Assembly: GCF_003031675.1 (NCBI RefSeq)
Contig: NZ_PYWX01000017.1
Coordinates: 62,001 to 126,000, forward strand
Length of the DNA: 64,000 nt
Source of the DNA: Pseudomonas palleroniana
Lineage (GTDB): Bacteria; Pseudomonadota; Gammaproteobacteria; Pseudomonadales; Pseudomonadaceae
Direction: 5' to 3'
The translations under genes and the position numbers were made by a program. Position 1 is the stretch's first letter; each line of letters begins with the position of its first letter. This document shows positions 7,872 through 19,542 of this stretch, in pieces. The notes under the pieces were generated by a model. That model did no database searches and was not told where the DNA came from. It saw nothing but the letters and a program-made list of their open reading frames with translations.

Positions 7872-9731
7872 ATGCGATTGGCTTTTTCCAGACTGCTCAG
7901 TACCTCCCTGGCCCTGCTGCTGGCCAGTACCGCCGTGATCGCGGCCCCGCAGACCTACCTGACGGTGTACGGCGAACCGGCCAAGTATCCCGCCGGCTTC
8001 AGCCACTTCGACTATGTCAACCCCGACGCCCCCAAGGGCGGCAGCCTGCGGCGCTCGGCCATCGAGATCGGGCGCTTCGACCACGTGCTGCCGTATATCG
8101 ACAAAGGCATCGGCGTATCCCAGGTCGACGGCTGGCTCTATGCGCCCCTCGCCCAGCGCTCCCTGGATGAACCCTACACCGTGTATGGCCTGGTGGCAGA
8201 GAAGATGGAACGCGCCGATGACGGTTTGTCCTTGCGCTTCTTCCTCAACCCCAAGGCACGCTTCGCCGATGGCACGCCGATCACTGCCGAAGACGTGCGC
8301 TACAGCTTCGACCTGCTGATGACCCAGGGCAGCCTGCGCTTTCGGACGCTGTTCGCCGACGTCAAGCACGTCGAAGTCGAAGGCGAGCGCCAGGTACGTT
8401 TCGACTTTTCCAGCAATGAAAACCGCACCCTGCCCCTGGATGTCGCCACCCTGCCGGTGTTTCCCGAGCACTGGTGGAAAACCCGCGACTTCGCCAACGG
8501 CGGCGGCTACGAAGCCCCACTGGGCAGTGGCCCGTACACCATCAGCAAGATCGACTCCGGCAGCACCATCACCTTTACCCGCGACCCCAACTGGTGGGGC
8601 AAGGACCTTGCGGTCAGCCGTGGCCTGTACAACTTCGACCACCTGAGCCTGGAATATTTCGGCGACACCGAAGTCGCCCGCCAGGTGCTGCGCGGTGGCG
8701 CCTATGATTTCAACCGCGAGTTTTCCGCCACCGGCTATTCCATCGGCTACAACGGGCCGGCCCTGGACGATGGCCGCCTGCAACGCGCCCATTTGGCCAA
8801 GGAAATGCCGCAACCGGCCCAGGGCTATGTGTTCAACGTGCAAAAACCGATGTTCAAGGACCGCCGCGTGCGCCAGGCCCTGGCAATGCTGTGGGATTTC
8901 GAATGGGCCAACCGGCAGATGATGCGCAATATGTATATCCGCCAGCAGAGCTTCTTCTCCAACAGCCCGCTGGCCGCCAGCCAACCGCCCACACAGGAGG
9001 AACTGGCGATTCTCGAACCCTTGCGTGGGCAAGTGCCCGACGAGGTGTTCACCCAGGTGTTCAAGGCACCGGTCACCGACGGCAGCGGCATGATCCGCGA
9101 CAAACAGCTGCAAGCGCTGGCCCTGCTGGAAGAAGCCGGCTGGAAACCCGACGGTGACAAACTGGTCAACGCCGACGGCGAAGCGCTGGAGTTCACCTTT
9201 CTCAGCGCCCAGGCCGGGCTGGAACGCCTGCTGCTGCCGTACAAGCGCAACCTGGCGCAGATCGGCATCACCCTGAATATCCGGCGTATCGACGCTTCCC
9301 AATACGTGAATCGAATCATGGCCCGAGACTACGACATGATCGTGATCGGCTTCCCGGTCACCACCTCACCCGGCATGGGGCTGTACAACTACTTCGGTTC
9401 AGCTGCGGCCTACGATCCAGGCGCCAACAACTACGCGGTGCTCAAGGACCCGGCCGTCGACACGTTGATCAAGGGCCTGGTCAAAGCCGACACCCAAGCC
9501 CAGATGCTCACCTACGCCCACGCCCTGGACCGGGTGCTGCAGTGGAACTACCTGTGGATTCCCAACTACTACCCGCCCGGCACCTCGGCGGCCTGGTGGA
9601 ACCGCTTCGGCCGCCCCGCCATCGAGGCCAAAAACGACGAAGCCCTGGAAACCTGGTGGGAGATCAGTCCGACACCGTTGACCAATGAGCAAATGAACGC
9701 CGAATTGAAAAAACGCGGAGCGACCCACTGA
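7872..9731 (+). CDS. yejA: Peptide ABC transporter, periplasmic substrate-binding protein (YejA type)
   Basis: A 619-residue SBP_bac_5-family binding protein. The start at [20 protein letters not shown] gives a textbook Sec signal peptide cleaved after VIAA; an earlier in-frame ATG adds 18 residues without one. The mature part has the YejA hallmarks [13 protein letters not shown] (residues ~45-58) and [20 protein letters not shown]. In enterobacteria the YejABEF system imports microcin C-like peptide-nucleotides and other oligopeptides. It begins a four-gene operon with overlapping reading frames. Confidence 0.93.
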   Translation: MRLAFSRLLSTSLALLLASTAVIAAPQTYLTVYGEPAKYPAGFSHFDYVNPDAPKGGSLRRSAIEIGRFDHVLPYIDKGIGVSQVDGWLYAPLAQRSLDEPYTVYGLVAEKMERADDGLSLRFFLNPKARFADGTPITAEDVRYSFDLLMTQGSLRFRTLFADVKHVEVEGERQVRFDFSSNENRTLPLDVATLPVFPEHWWKTRDFANGGGYEAPLGSGPYTISKIDSGSTITFTRDPNWWGKDLAVSRGLYNFDHLSLEYFGDTEVARQVLRGGAYDFNREFSATGYSIGYNGPALDDGRLQRAHLAKEMPQPAQGYVFNVQKPMFKDRRVRQALAMLWDFEWANRQMMRNMYIRQQSFFSNSPLAASQPPTQEELAILEPLRGQVPDEVFTQVFKAPVTDGSGMIRDKQLQALALLEEAGWKPDGDKLVNADGEALEFTFLSAQAGLERLLLPYKRNLAQIGITLNIRRIDASQYVNRIMARDYDMIVIGFPVTTSPGMGLYNYFGSAAAYDPGANNYAVLKDPAVDTLIKGLVKADTQAQMLTYAHALDRVLQWNYLWIPNYYPPGTSAAWWNRFGRPAIEAKNDEALETWWEISPTPLTNEQMNAELKKRGATH

Positions 9732-10792
9732 TGTTTGCCTACATCGTACGGCGCCTGCTGCTGATCATCCCGACGCTGGTGATCATCCTGCTGGTGAATT
9801 TCGTGATCGTACAGGCCGCGCCCGGTGGCCCGGTGGAACAGGCCATCGCCCACTTGCAGGGGATCGGCGGCGGTGGCGTCGGCGGCTCGTCCGGCGAAAG
9901 CGTCAGCGGCGGCTCGCGCGCCAGCCGGGGCCTGGACCCGAAGTTGATCGCCGACATCGAGAAACAGTACGGCTTCGACAAGCCGGCGCCGGAACGCCTC
10001 TGGCTGATGCTCAAGAGCTATGCCCAACTGGACTTTGGCAACAGTTTCTTTCGCGGCAAGACTGTGATCGACCTGATCCTCGAAAAAATGCCGGTGACCA
10101 TTTCTCTCGGCCTGTGGGCCACGCTGATCACCTACCTGGTGTCGATCCCCCTGGGGATTCGCAAGGCCGTGCGCCATGGCAGCAGTTTCGACGTGTGGAG
10201 CAGCACCGCGATTGTCATCGGCTATGCCATGCCGGCGTTCCTGTTCGCCATGTTCCTGATCGTGCTCTTTGCCGGCGGCACTTCGTTGAACTGGTTCCCG
10301 GTGCGCGGGCTGGTGTCGGAAAACTTCGAAGAGCTGAGCACCGTGGGCAAAATCGCCGACTATTTCTGGCATCTGGTCTTGCCGGTCACCTCATTGGTGA
10401 TCGGCGGGTTCGCCACGCTGACTATCCTGACCAAAAACTCGTTCCTCAATGAAATCACACGCCAGTACGTGGTGACCGCCCGCGCCAAGGGCTTGAGCGA
10501 GCGACGCGTGCTGTACGGGCATGTGTTCCGCAATGCGATGTTGTTGGTGATCTCGGGCATTCCCCAAGCGTTTATCGCGGTGTTCTTTGCCGGCTCGCTG
10601 CTGATCGAGGTGATCTTTTCCCTCGATGGCCTGGGCCGCATGAGCTACGAAGCGGCGGTGTCCCGCGATTACCCGGTGGTGTTCGGCTCGCTGTTTATCT
10701 TCACCCTGTTCGGGCTCTTGATAAAACTGATCGGTGACCTCTGCTACACCCTGGTGGACCCGCGTATCGACTTCGCCGCGAGGAACGCCTGA
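9731..10792 (+). CDS. yejB: Peptide ABC transporter permease (YejB type)
   Basis: A 353-residue inner-membrane permease of the oligopeptide type, with an N-terminal membrane anchor ([20 protein letters not shown]) and the EAA-loop region [20 protein letters not shown] around residues 245-265. A Gly/Ser-rich stretch near residues 52-70 ([12 protein letters not shown]) forms a periplasmic linker also seen in YejB proteins. The start overlaps the yejA stop by one nt and the end overlaps yejE by one nt, consistent with translational coupling. Confidence 0.95.
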   Translation: MFAYIVRRLLLIIPTLVIILLVNFVIVQAAPGGPVEQAIAHLQGIGGGGVGGSSGESVSGGSRASRGLDPKLIADIEKQYGFDKPAPERLWLMLKSYAQLDFGNSFFRGKTVIDLILEKMPVTISLGLWATLITYLVSIPLGIRKAVRHGSSFDVWSSTAIVIGYAMPAFLFAMFLIVLFAGGTSLNWFPVRGLVSENFEELSTVGKIADYFWHLVLPVTSLVIGGFATLTILTKNSFLNEITRQYVVTARAKGLSERRVLYGHVFRNAMLLVISGIPQAFIAVFFAGSLLIEVIFSLDGLGRMSYEAAVSRDYPVVFGSLFIFTLFGLLIKLIGDLCYTLVDPRIDFAARNA

Positions 10793-11814
10793 TGCTCAAT
10801 CTTTCCCCCGTGGCCCGTCGGCGTTTCGAGCGTTTCAAGAAGAACCGTCGCGGCTGGTGGTCACTGTGGCTGTTTATCGGGCTGTTTATCCTGACATTGG
10901 GCGGCGAGCTGATCGCCAATGACAAACCCCTGGTGCTCAGCTACAAGAACGAGCTGTATTTCCCGGTCTTCAAGCGCTACACCGAACAGCAGTTCGGCGG
11001 GCAGTTGCCGTTCCAGGCCGATTACCGCAGCGACTACGTGCAAAAGCTGATCAAGCAGGACGGCGGCTGGATGCTGTTCCCGCCGATTCCGTTCAGCGAC
11101 GACACGCCCAACTACGAACTGACCCGCCCAGCGCCCAGCCCACCGTCTGCGGTGAACTGGCTGGGCACCGATGACCAGGCGCGGGATGTACTGGCGCGGG
11201 TGATCTTCGGCGCCCGTGTGTCGATCCTGTTTGCCCTGGCGCTCACCGCCATCAGCGCCGCTATCGGCATCGCTGCCGGCGCATTGCAAGGCTTTTACGG
11301 CGGCTGGGTCGACCTGCTCGGCCAGCGCATCCTCGAGGTGTGGTCCGGGTTGCCGGTGCTTTACCTGCTGATCATCCTGTCGGGTTTCGTCGAGCCGAAT
11401 TTCTGGTGGCTGCTGGGGATCATGGCGTTGTTTTCCTGGCTGGCCCTGGTGGACGTGGTGCGTGCCGAGTTCCTGCGCGGACGCAATCTGGAATACGTCA
11501 AGGCCGCACGGGCATTGGGCCTGGGCAATGGCAAAATCATTCGCCGGCATATCCTGCCCAACGCCATGACCGCCACCCTGAGCTACCTGCCGTTTATCCT
11601 GACCGGGGCGATTTCCACTTTGAGCGCCCTGGATTTCCTCGGCTTCGGCATGCCTGCGGGCAGCGCTTCCCTGGGCGAGCTGATCGCCCAGGGCAAGCAG
11701 AACCTGCAAGCGCCCTGGCTGGGCCTGACGGCGTTTTTCAGCCTGGCGCTGATCTTGTCGCTGCTGGTCTTTATCGGTGAGGCATTACGTGATGCCTTCG
11801 ACCCACGTTCATGA
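10792..11814 (+). CDS. yejE: Peptide ABC transporter permease (YejE type)
   Basis: A 340-residue partner permease. Its N-terminus RRRFERFKKNRRGWWSLWLF is the OppC-N-type leader before the first membrane span. A periplasmic insert (residues ~40-125) carries WLGTDDQARDVLARVIFGAR, and the EAA loop is YVKAARALGLGNGKIIRRHI (~225). Together with YejB it forms the translocation channel. It overlaps yejB by one nt and lies 10 nt before yejF. Confidence 0.95.
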   Translation: MLNLSPVARRRFERFKKNRRGWWSLWLFIGLFILTLGGELIANDKPLVLSYKNELYFPVFKRYTEQQFGGQLPFQADYRSDYVQKLIKQDGGWMLFPPIPFSDDTPNYELTRPAPSPPSAVNWLGTDDQARDVLARVIFGARVSILFALALTAISAAIGIAAGALQGFYGGWVDLLGQRILEVWSGLPVLYLLIILSGFVEPNFWWLLGIMALFSWLALVDVVRAEFLRGRNLEYVKAARALGLGNGKIIRRHILPNAMTATLSYLPFILTGAISTLSALDFLGFGMPAGSASLGELIAQGKQNLQAPWLGLTAFFSLALILSLLVFIGEALRDAFDPRS

Positions 11815-11824
11815 GTGACGCCGT

Positions 11825-13396
11825 ATGAACCTGATCGAAATCCGCGACCTCAGCGTCGCTTTCAGCGGCCAGACCGTGGTGCGCAACCTGAGCCTGGATA
11901 TCCGTCCTGGCGAATGCCTGGCGCTGGTGGGTGAATCGGGCTCGGGCAAGTCGGTGACGGCGCATTCGATCCTGCAACTGCTGCCCGAAGCCGGTACGCG
12001 TACCACCGGCTCGGTGAAGTACCGTGGCCAGGAGTTGATCGGGGCGTCGCCAGCCACCCTGCAAAAGCTGCGTGGCAACCGGATTGCAATGATCTTCCAG
12101 GAGCCGATGACCTCCCTCAACCCGCTGCACAGCATCGAAAAACAGATCGGCGAAACCTTGCTGCTGCACAAGGGCCTGGGCGGCAAGGCGGCGCAGGCGC
12201 GCATCCTTCAATTGCTCGACCTGGTGGGCATCCAGAAACCCCGGGAGCGGCTCAAGGCTTACCCGCACCAACTCTCCGGTGGCCAGCGCCAGCGGGTGAT
12301 GATCGCCATGGCCCTGGCGTGCGAACCGGAACTGCTGATCGCCGACGAACCGACCACCGCGCTGGACGTCACCGTACAACGCAAGATCCTGCTGCTGCTC
12401 AAGTCCCTGCAGGAACGCCTGGGCATGTCGCTGCTATTGATCAGTCACGACCTCAACCTGGTCCGCAGCATTGCTCAACGCGTGTGCGTGATGCGCGCCG
12501 GGGACATTGTCGAGCAGGCGGACTGCCAGACCTTGTTCAACGCACCGCAGCACCCTTACAGCCGCCTGCTGCTGGACGCCGAGCCGAGCGGTGATGTGCT
12601 GTGCCGTGACGAACGCGAAACGGTGTTGCAGGTGGACGACCTGAGCGTGCAATTCCCGCTCGGCGGCGGTCTGTTTCGACGCAAGACCTACCTGCGCGCA
12701 GTGGATGGCATCAGCCTCAGCGTACAGCGCGGCAAGACCCTGGGGATTGTCGGCGAATCCGGCTCGGGCAAATCCACCCTGGGCCAGGCGATCCTGCGCC
12801 TGCTGGAGTCCACCGGCAGCATCCGCTTCCAGGGCGCAGCCCTCGACCCGCTGAACCCTCAGCAGATGCGCCCGTGGCGCAAGCAGATGCAGGTGGTGTT
12901 CCAGGACCCCTATGGCAGCCTCAGCCCGCGCATGTCGGTACAACAGATCATCAGCGAAGGCCTGGAAGTGCATGCGCCGTGCAGCCTGGAAGATCGCGAC
13001 GCCCAGGTGATCCAGGTGCTCAAGGATGTGGGCCTCGACCCAGAGAGCCGGCATCGTTACCCCCATGAGTTTTCCGGCGGCCAGCGTCAACGCATCGCCA
13101 TCGCCCGCGCATTGGTGCTCAAGCCTGCACTGATGCTGCTCGACGAACCCACTTCGGCACTCGACCGGACAGTGCAGAAACAGGTGGTAGCGCTGCTGCG
13201 CGAGTTGCAGGAAAAATACGGCCTGACCTACCTGTTTATCAGCCATGACCTGGCCGTGGTACGCGCCATGGCCCATGACATGATTGTGATCAAGGACGGC
13301 AAAGTGGTGGAGCGCGGCGCGAGCCACGACGTGTTCGATGCACCGCAACACCCTTACACCAAAGAGCTGCTGGCAGCGGCGCACATCCCCTTGTAA
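11825..13396 (+). CDS. yejF: Peptide ABC transporter ATP-binding protein with two nucleotide-binding domains (YejF type)
   Basis: A 523-residue fused double ATPase powering the YejBE channel. Both halves keep Walker A (GESGSGKS) and ABC signatures (LSGGQRQRV in the first, FSGGQRQRI in the second), with Walker [13 protein letters not shown] and [12 protein letters not shown]. Each half ends with the oligopeptide-type PQHPY(S/T) motif, the second being HPYTKELL. It is the last gene of the operon and is followed directly by a palindromic repeat that may protect or end the transcript. Confidence 0.95.
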   Translation: MNLIEIRDLSVAFSGQTVVRNLSLDIRPGECLALVGESGSGKSVTAHSILQLLPEAGTRTTGSVKYRGQELIGASPATLQKLRGNRIAMIFQEPMTSLNPLHSIEKQIGETLLLHKGLGGKAAQARILQLLDLVGIQKPRERLKAYPHQLSGGQRQRVMIAMALACEPELLIADEPTTALDVTVQRKILLLLKSLQERLGMSLLLISHDLNLVRSIAQRVCVMRAGDIVEQADCQTLFNAPQHPYSRLLLDAEPSGDVLCRDERETVLQVDDLSVQFPLGGGLFRRKTYLRAVDGISLSVQRGKTLGIVGESGSGKSTLGQAILRLLESTGSIRFQGAALDPLNPQQMRPWRKQMQVVFQDPYGSLSPRMSVQQIISEGLEVHAPCSLEDRDAQVIQVLKDVGLDPESRHRYPHEFSGGQRQRIAIARALVLKPALMLLDEPTSALDRTVQKQVVALLRELQEKYGLTYLFISHDLAVVRAMAHDMIVIKDGKVVERGASHDVFDAPQHPYTKELLAAAHIPL

Positions 13397-13490
13397 GAGC
13401 GAGCTTGCTCGCGAAGCACAGACAGGCGACACGGGGTATCGGGCAGCGCTGCGTTATCGTTGATGTTTTTCGCGAGCAAGCTCGCGCCTA
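13396..13490. repeat. Paired palindromic repeat (REPIN-like) after yejF
   Basis: GCGAGCTTGCTCGCGAA (13399-13415) is repeated in inverted orientation at 13469-13485, and each arm is itself a short hairpin. It fills most of the gap between yejF and the next regulator gene. This is a different REP class from the GGGGGCTTGC type elsewhere in the window. Confidence 0.8.
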
Positions 13491-13505
13491 CAGGATTCTG
13501 CACGC

Positions 13506-14906
13506 ATGAGTACCAGCCTCAAGGACTACCAACAGGTTCGCGGCCAGGCGATCCAGTCGCTGTTCGAGATCATCGAGCAGTCCAGTGAAGGCACGGTGAT
13601 TGTCGACCGCGACGCAAATATCGTCTGGATGAACGAGCGCTACGCCAAGCGCTTCGGGCTCAACAGTGCTGACGAAGCCATCGGCCAGCCCTGTGAGAAG
13701 GTCATTTCCAACAGCCTGCTGCGCCAAGTGGTGCGCACCGATCGGCCGATTCTGCTGGATATCCAGGACACGCCCAAAGGCCCGCTGGTGGTGATGCGCC
13801 TGCCGATCCATGACGATGCCGGGGCAGTGATCGGGGCGATTGGCTTTGCGCTGTTTGATGAACTGCGCAACCTGTCGCCGATGATCGAACGTTACCTGAG
13901 TATGCAACAGGAGCTGGCGTCGACCCGCTCGCTGCTGCGCAAGCGTCAGAGCAAGTACAACTTCGCCCACTTTATCGGCACCAGCACTGCCAGCCTGGAA
14001 GTCAAACGCCGGGCACGCCGCAGTGCGAGTGCCGAGTCACCGGTATTGCTGCTGGGCGAAACCGGCACCGGCAAGGAGCTGCTCGCCCAGGCGATTCATG
14101 GCGCTTCGAATCGGGCGAGCAAAGCCTTTGTCAGTATCAACAGCGCGGCCATCCCCGCAGACCTGCTCGAGGCCGAATTCTTCGGCACCGCCCCCGGCGC
14201 GTTTACCGGCGCCGACCGCAAGGGGCGCCCCGGCAAACTGCAGATCGCCCAGGGCGGCACGCTGTTTCTCGATGAAATCGGCGATATGCCACTGCCGCTG
14301 CAAAGCAAACTGCTGCGGGTGCTGCAGGAAAAGGAATATGAACCGGTCGGCTCCAACGAGATGCTGCACAGCGATGTGCGCGTGATCGCCGCCACCTCCA
14401 TGGACCTGGAAGCGGCGATCAAGCGCGGTGAGTTCCGTGCGGACTTGTATTACCGGCTCAACGTGCTGCCGATCCAGGTGCCGCCCTTGCGTGAGCGCCT
14501 GGAGGACATCCCGGCGCTGAGCGAGGCGATTCTTGAAGAACTGCTCAGCCGCCACGAACTCGCCCCCGAGGCTCTGGGGCTGCTGGCGCAACATGCGTGG
14601 CCGGGGAATATTCGCGAGCTGCGCAATGTGCTGGAGCGTGCGGCGTTGTTGAGTGATGACCTGGTGTTGAATGCCGCAGACATTCGAGCGGCGATCGGTA
14701 CGTTCAGCCCGGTGGAGCGCAGTACGCTGCGGGCGATCGAGGGTGAATCGTTCAGTGCCGCACGGGAACGCTTTGATCGGCAGGTGATCACGGGCGCATT
14801 GCAAGCCTGTGACGGCAATGTGGTGGAGGCGGCCAGGCGCCTGGGGCTTGGGCGGTCGACGCTGTACAAGAAGATGGTGGCGCTAGGCATCATCAAATCT
14901 CAATAA
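13506..14906 (+). CDS. hbcR: Sigma-54-dependent activator of 3-hydroxybutyrate catabolism (HbcR-like)
   Basis: A 466-residue enhancer-binding protein. It has an N-terminal PAS-like sensor (residues ~15-115, with SSEGTVIVDRDANIVWMN), an AAA+ domain with Walker A GETGTGKE (184-191), the sigma-54-contacting GAFTGA loop (231-236) and Walker B GGTLFLDEIGD, and a C-terminal Fis-type helix-turn-helix (EAARRLGLGRSTLYKKM). There is no receiver domain, so it probably responds to a metabolite. Its position before permease, hydroxybutyrate dehydrogenase and acetoacetyl-CoA synthetase genes matches P. aeruginosa PA2005. The first of three dyad sites overlaps its own stop codon. Confidence 0.88.
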   Translation: MSTSLKDYQQVRGQAIQSLFEIIEQSSEGTVIVDRDANIVWMNERYAKRFGLNSADEAIGQPCEKVISNSLLRQVVRTDRPILLDIQDTPKGPLVVMRLPIHDDAGAVIGAIGFALFDELRNLSPMIERYLSMQQELASTRSLLRKRQSKYNFAHFIGTSTASLEVKRRARRSASAESPVLLLGETGTGKELLAQAIHGASNRASKAFVSINSAAIPADLLEAEFFGTAPGAFTGADRKGRPGKLQIAQGGTLFLDEIGDMPLPLQSKLLRVLQEKEYEPVGSNEMLHSDVRVIAATSMDLEAAIKRGEFRADLYYRLNVLPIQVPPLRERLEDIPALSEAILEELLSRHELAPEALGLLAQHAWPGNIRELRNVLERAALLSDDLVLNAADIRAAIGTFSPVERSTLRAIEGESFSAARERFDRQVITGALQACDGNVVEAARRLGLGRSTLYKKMVALGIIKSQ

Positions 14907-14912
14907 AGAGAT
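14897..14912. promoter_or_regulatory. Candidate HbcR upstream activator site 1
   Basis: ATCTC-AATAAA-GAGAT is a perfect 5-nt-arm dyad with a 6-nt spacer. It overlaps the hbcR stop codon and lies 20 nt centre to centre from site 2, two helical turns. Confidence 0.6.
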
Positions 14913-14916
14913 ACAA

Positions 14917-14932
14917 ATCTCAAAGTAGAGAC
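14917..14932. promoter_or_regulatory. Candidate HbcR upstream activator site 2
   Basis: ATCTC-AAAGTA-GAGAC has the same RTCTC-N6-GAGAY plan as sites 1 and 3. It lies about 205 nt upstream of the -24/-12 promoter of the permease gene, a normal enhancer distance. Confidence 0.6.
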
Positions 14933-14940
14933 ATCCTTCT

Positions 14941-15029
14941 GTGGGAGGGGGCTTGCTCCCGATAGCTGCATTCCTGCTGGCACAAGTACCGACTGAAACA
15001 CCGCTATCGGGAGCAAGCCCCCTCCCAGA
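14941..15029. repeat. REPIN: two inverted REP elements between activator sites
   Basis: GTGGGAGGGGGCTTGCTCCC at the left is matched in inverse by GGGAGCAAGCCCCCTCCCA at the right, around a ~46-nt centre. The element lies exactly between candidate activator sites 2 and 3. Confidence 0.85.
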
Positions 15030-15043
15030 GTGGATTTTCACCT

Positions 15044-15059
15044 GTCTCAGATTAGAGAC
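15044..15059. promoter_or_regulatory. Candidate HbcR upstream activator site 3
   Basis: GTCTC-AGATTA-GAGAC is a perfect dyad (6-nt arms when the flanking T and A are counted). It is the site nearest the promoter, ~78 nt upstream of the -24 element. Confidence 0.65.
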
Positions 15060-15121
15060 AAAAATTCAAATTATCAGTCAACCTCCGGAAAATTCTTTTA
15101 TATATCAACCAGTTAAATTTT

Positions 15122-15137
15122 TGGCACACATCTAGCT
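15122..15137 (+). promoter_or_regulatory. Sigma-54 promoter of the hydroxybutyrate operon
   Basis: TGGCACA-CATC-TAGCT matches the RpoN consensus TGGCACG-N4-TTGCW at 13 or more positions, with the invariant GG and GC correctly spaced 12 nt apart. The predicted start is near 15148, giving a leader of about 43 nt before the permease ATG. It pairs logically with the sigma-54 activator gene immediately upstream. Confidence 0.88.
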
Positions 15138-15165
15138 ATAGCTCCTCTCCAAAGCACCACCCCAC

Positions 15166-15176
15166 AAAAATAACAA
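15166..15176 (+). promoter_or_regulatory. Hfq/Crc-type CA motif in the permease leader
   Basis: AAAAATAACAA fits AAnAAnAAnAA and lies just before the CTGGAG ribosome-binding site. Such motifs are Hfq/Crc targets for catabolite repression in Pseudomonas. The assignment is by pattern only. Confidence 0.55.
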
Positions 15177-15190
15177 TCTGGAGACACACC

Positions 15191-16582
15191 ATGAGTGTGA
15201 TCATTGCCCTGGCAGCCCTGGCGCTGCTGATGCTGGCTGCCTACCGTGGCTATAGCGTTATCCTGTTTGCGCCCATCGCCGCCCTCGGCGCGGTACTGCT
15301 CACCGACCCCTCCGCCGTCGCCCCTGCCTTTACCGGGGTGTTCATGGAGAAAATGGTCGGCTTCATCAAACTGTATTTCCCGGTGTTCCTGCTCGGTGCG
15401 GTGTTCGGCAAGCTGATCGAGCTGTCGGGCTTTTCGCGTTCGATTGTTGCCGCAGCGATCCGCCTGCTCGGCACCCGCCAGGCGATGCTGGTGATCGTGC
15501 TGGTCTGCGCCCTGCTCACCTACGGCGGCGTGTCGCTATTCGTGGTGGTGTTCGCGGTGTACCCGTTCGCCGCCGAGATGTTCCGCCAGAGCAATATCCC
15601 CAAGCGCCTGATTCCGGCGACCATCGCCCTCGGCGCGTTCTCGTTCACCATGGACGCCCTGCCCGGCACACCGCAGATCCAGAACATCATCCCCAGCACC
15701 TTTTTCAACACCACGGCGTGGGCAGCGCCGTGGCTGGGGCTGATCGGCACGATTTTCGTGTTCTGCGCCGGCATGCTCTACCTGACACGCCAGCGCAACA
15801 AGGCACAACGCGCCGCCGAGGGTTATGGCACCGAGTTGCGCAACGAACCGGAAACCGCCGAAAACCTGAGGCTGCCCAACCCTTGGATCGCCCTGTCGCC
15901 ACTGATTCTGGTGGGCGTGATGAACCTGTTGTTCACCCACTGGATTCCACAGTGGTACGGCAAGACCCACAGCCTCAGCCTGCCGGGCATGAGCGCGCCG
16001 GTGACCACCGAGATCGCCAAGCTCACCGCGATCTGGGCGGTGCAGGCGGCACTGTTGGTGGGCATCCTGATGGTGCTGGCATTCGGCTGGTCGGCGATCA
16101 AGAGCAAGCTTGCCGACGGCAGCAAAAGTGCGGTCAGCGGCGCCTTGCTGGCGGCGATGAACACCGCGTCGGAATACGGCTTCGGCGCGGTGATTGCCTC
16201 GCTGCCGGGCTTCCTGGTGCTGGCGGACTGGCTCAAGGGTATCCCCAACCCACTGGTCAACGAGGCGATTACCGTGACCCTGCTGGCCGGTATCACCGGT
16301 TCCGCCTCCGGCGGCATGAGCATCGCCCTGGCGGCGATGTCCGAGAGCTTTATTTCGGCGGCCCACGCGGCCAATATTCCTCTTGAAGTGCTGCACCGGG
16401 TCGCGGCCATGGCCAGCGGCGGCATGGACACCCTGCCCCACAACGGCGCGGTGATCACGCTGCTGGCGGTCACCGGCCTGACCCACCGCGAAGCCTACAA
16501 GGACATTTTCGGCATCACCCTCATCAAGACCCTCGCGGTCTTCGTGGTGATTGGTACTTTCTACGCCACCGGCATTGTGTGA
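15191..16582 (+). CDS. GntP-family permease, probably for 3-hydroxybutyrate
   Basis: A 463-residue inner-membrane protein with about 12 hydrophobic segments, of the GntP (gluconate permease) family. GntP members import hydroxy acids in symport with protons. Family segments include LLTYGGVSLFVVVFAVYPFA (~105-125), the FTMDALPGTPQIQNIIP loop (~155-170) and a C-terminal SGGMDTLPHNGAVITLL stretch (~410-427). Position between HbcR and hydroxybutyrate dehydrogenase points to D-3-hydroxybutyrate as substrate, as proposed for PA2004. It is the first gene behind the sigma-54 promoter, with bdhA only 7 nt downstream. Confidence 0.9.
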   Translation: MSVIIALAALALLMLAAYRGYSVILFAPIAALGAVLLTDPSAVAPAFTGVFMEKMVGFIKLYFPVFLLGAVFGKLIELSGFSRSIVAAAIRLLGTRQAMLVIVLVCALLTYGGVSLFVVVFAVYPFAAEMFRQSNIPKRLIPATIALGAFSFTMDALPGTPQIQNIIPSTFFNTTAWAAPWLGLIGTIFVFCAGMLYLTRQRNKAQRAAEGYGTELRNEPETAENLRLPNPWIALSPLILVGVMNLLFTHWIPQWYGKTHSLSLPGMSAPVTTEIAKLTAIWAVQAALLVGILMVLAFGWSAIKSKLADGSKSAVSGALLAAMNTASEYGFGAVIASLPGFLVLADWLKGIPNPLVNEAITVTLLAGITGSASGGMSIALAAMSESFISAAHAANIPLEVLHRVAAMASGGMDTLPHNGAVITLLAVTGLTHREAYKDIFGITLIKTLAVFVVIGTFYATGIV

Positions 16583-16589
16583 GGTTTTC

Positions 16590-17363
16590 ATGACGACTTT
16601 GAATGGCAAGACCGCCCTGGTTACCGGCTCCACCAGCGGCATCGGCCTGGGCATCGCACTGAGCCTGGCCAAGGCCGGCGCCAACCTGATCCTCAACGGC
16701 TTCGGCGATGCCAGCGCGGTGATCGCCCAGGTACAGGCGTTCGGCGGCAAGGTCGGCCACCACCCGGCCGACGTCAGCGATCCGGCGCAGATCGCCGACA
16801 TGATCGCCTATGCCGAGCGTGAGTTCGGCGGCGTCGATATCCTGGTCAATAACGCCGGTATCCAGCATGTGGCGGCGGTAGAAGATTTCCCGGTGGAGCG
16901 CTGGGACTCGATCATCGCAATCAACCTGTCCTCGGTGTTCCACAGCACACGCCTGAGCTTGCCGGGAATGAAGGCCAAGGGCTGGGGGCGCATCGTCAAC
17001 ATCGCGTCGGTGCACGGCCAGGTCGGCTCGGTGGGCAAGGCGGCCTATGTGGCGGCCAAACACGGCGTCATCGGCCTGACCAAAGTCGTGGGCCTGGAGA
17101 CGGCCACCAGCAACGTCACCTGCAACGCTATCTGCCCAGGCTGGGTGCTGACACCGCTGGTGCAGAAGCAGATTGACGATCGTGCCGCCGCGGGTGTCGA
17201 TCCCCAGCAGGCGCAGCATGACCTGCTGGCCGAGAAACAACCGTCGCTGGAATTTGTCACCCCACCGCAGCTGGGCGAGTTGGTGCTGTTCCTGTGCAGC
17301 GAAGCCGGTGCCCAGGTGCGCGGCGCCGCCTGGAATATTGACGGCGGCTGGCTGGCGCAGTAA
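16590..17363 (+). CDS. bdhA: D-3-hydroxybutyrate dehydrogenase
   Basis: A 257-residue short-chain dehydrogenase that oxidises D-3-hydroxybutyrate to acetoacetate with NAD. The nucleotide motif TGSTSGIGLG (12-21), NNAG (87-90) and catalytic Ser140, Tyr153 and Lys157 (YVAAK) are present. The distinctive hydroxybutyrate-dehydrogenase segments VHGQVGSVGKAAYVAAKHG and CPGWVLTPLVQKQI are seen. The start at MTTLNGKTAL follows GAGG and lies 7 nt after the permease stop. It supplies acetoacetate to the downstream CoA synthetase. Confidence 0.94.
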   Translation: MTTLNGKTALVTGSTSGIGLGIALSLAKAGANLILNGFGDASAVIAQVQAFGGKVGHHPADVSDPAQIADMIAYAEREFGGVDILVNNAGIQHVAAVEDFPVERWDSIIAINLSSVFHSTRLSLPGMKAKGWGRIVNIASVHGQVGSVGKAAYVAAKHGVIGLTKVVGLETATSNVTCNAICPGWVLTPLVQKQIDDRAAAGVDPQQAQHDLLAEKQPSLEFVTPPQLGELVLFLCSEAGAQVRGAAWNIDGGWLAQ

Positions 17364-17379
17364 TCCAGGCACTGAAGAT

Positions 17380-17415
17380 TCAAATAGGGGTGAGGCAGCC
17401 CGCCCCCCTATTTGA
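17380..17415 (+). terminator. Strong stem-loop between bdhA and the acetoacetyl-CoA synthetase gene
   Basis: TCAAATAGGGG pairs perfectly with CCCCTATTTGA, an 11-bp stem around a 14-nt loop. It is followed by TCGTCG rather than a T-run. It may partly terminate or act as a processing or stability element setting unequal expression within the operon. Confidence 0.6.
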
Positions 17416-17443
17416 TCGTCGTTGACGAACAAGAGATTCGCCT

Positions 17444-19399
<1,956 letters not shown>

Positions 19400-19542
19400 A
19401 GCGGAAAGGTTTCAGCCTGACGCACTGATTTGAAGACAAACGCCCAATGCATGCTATTTTTCGTGGGGTAGTCAGCCGTTCCCCTCTCACGGGATAATCG
19501 GCTTTTGTCGTATTTCAAAGCGTCAAGCGTAGGGTTTTTTTC

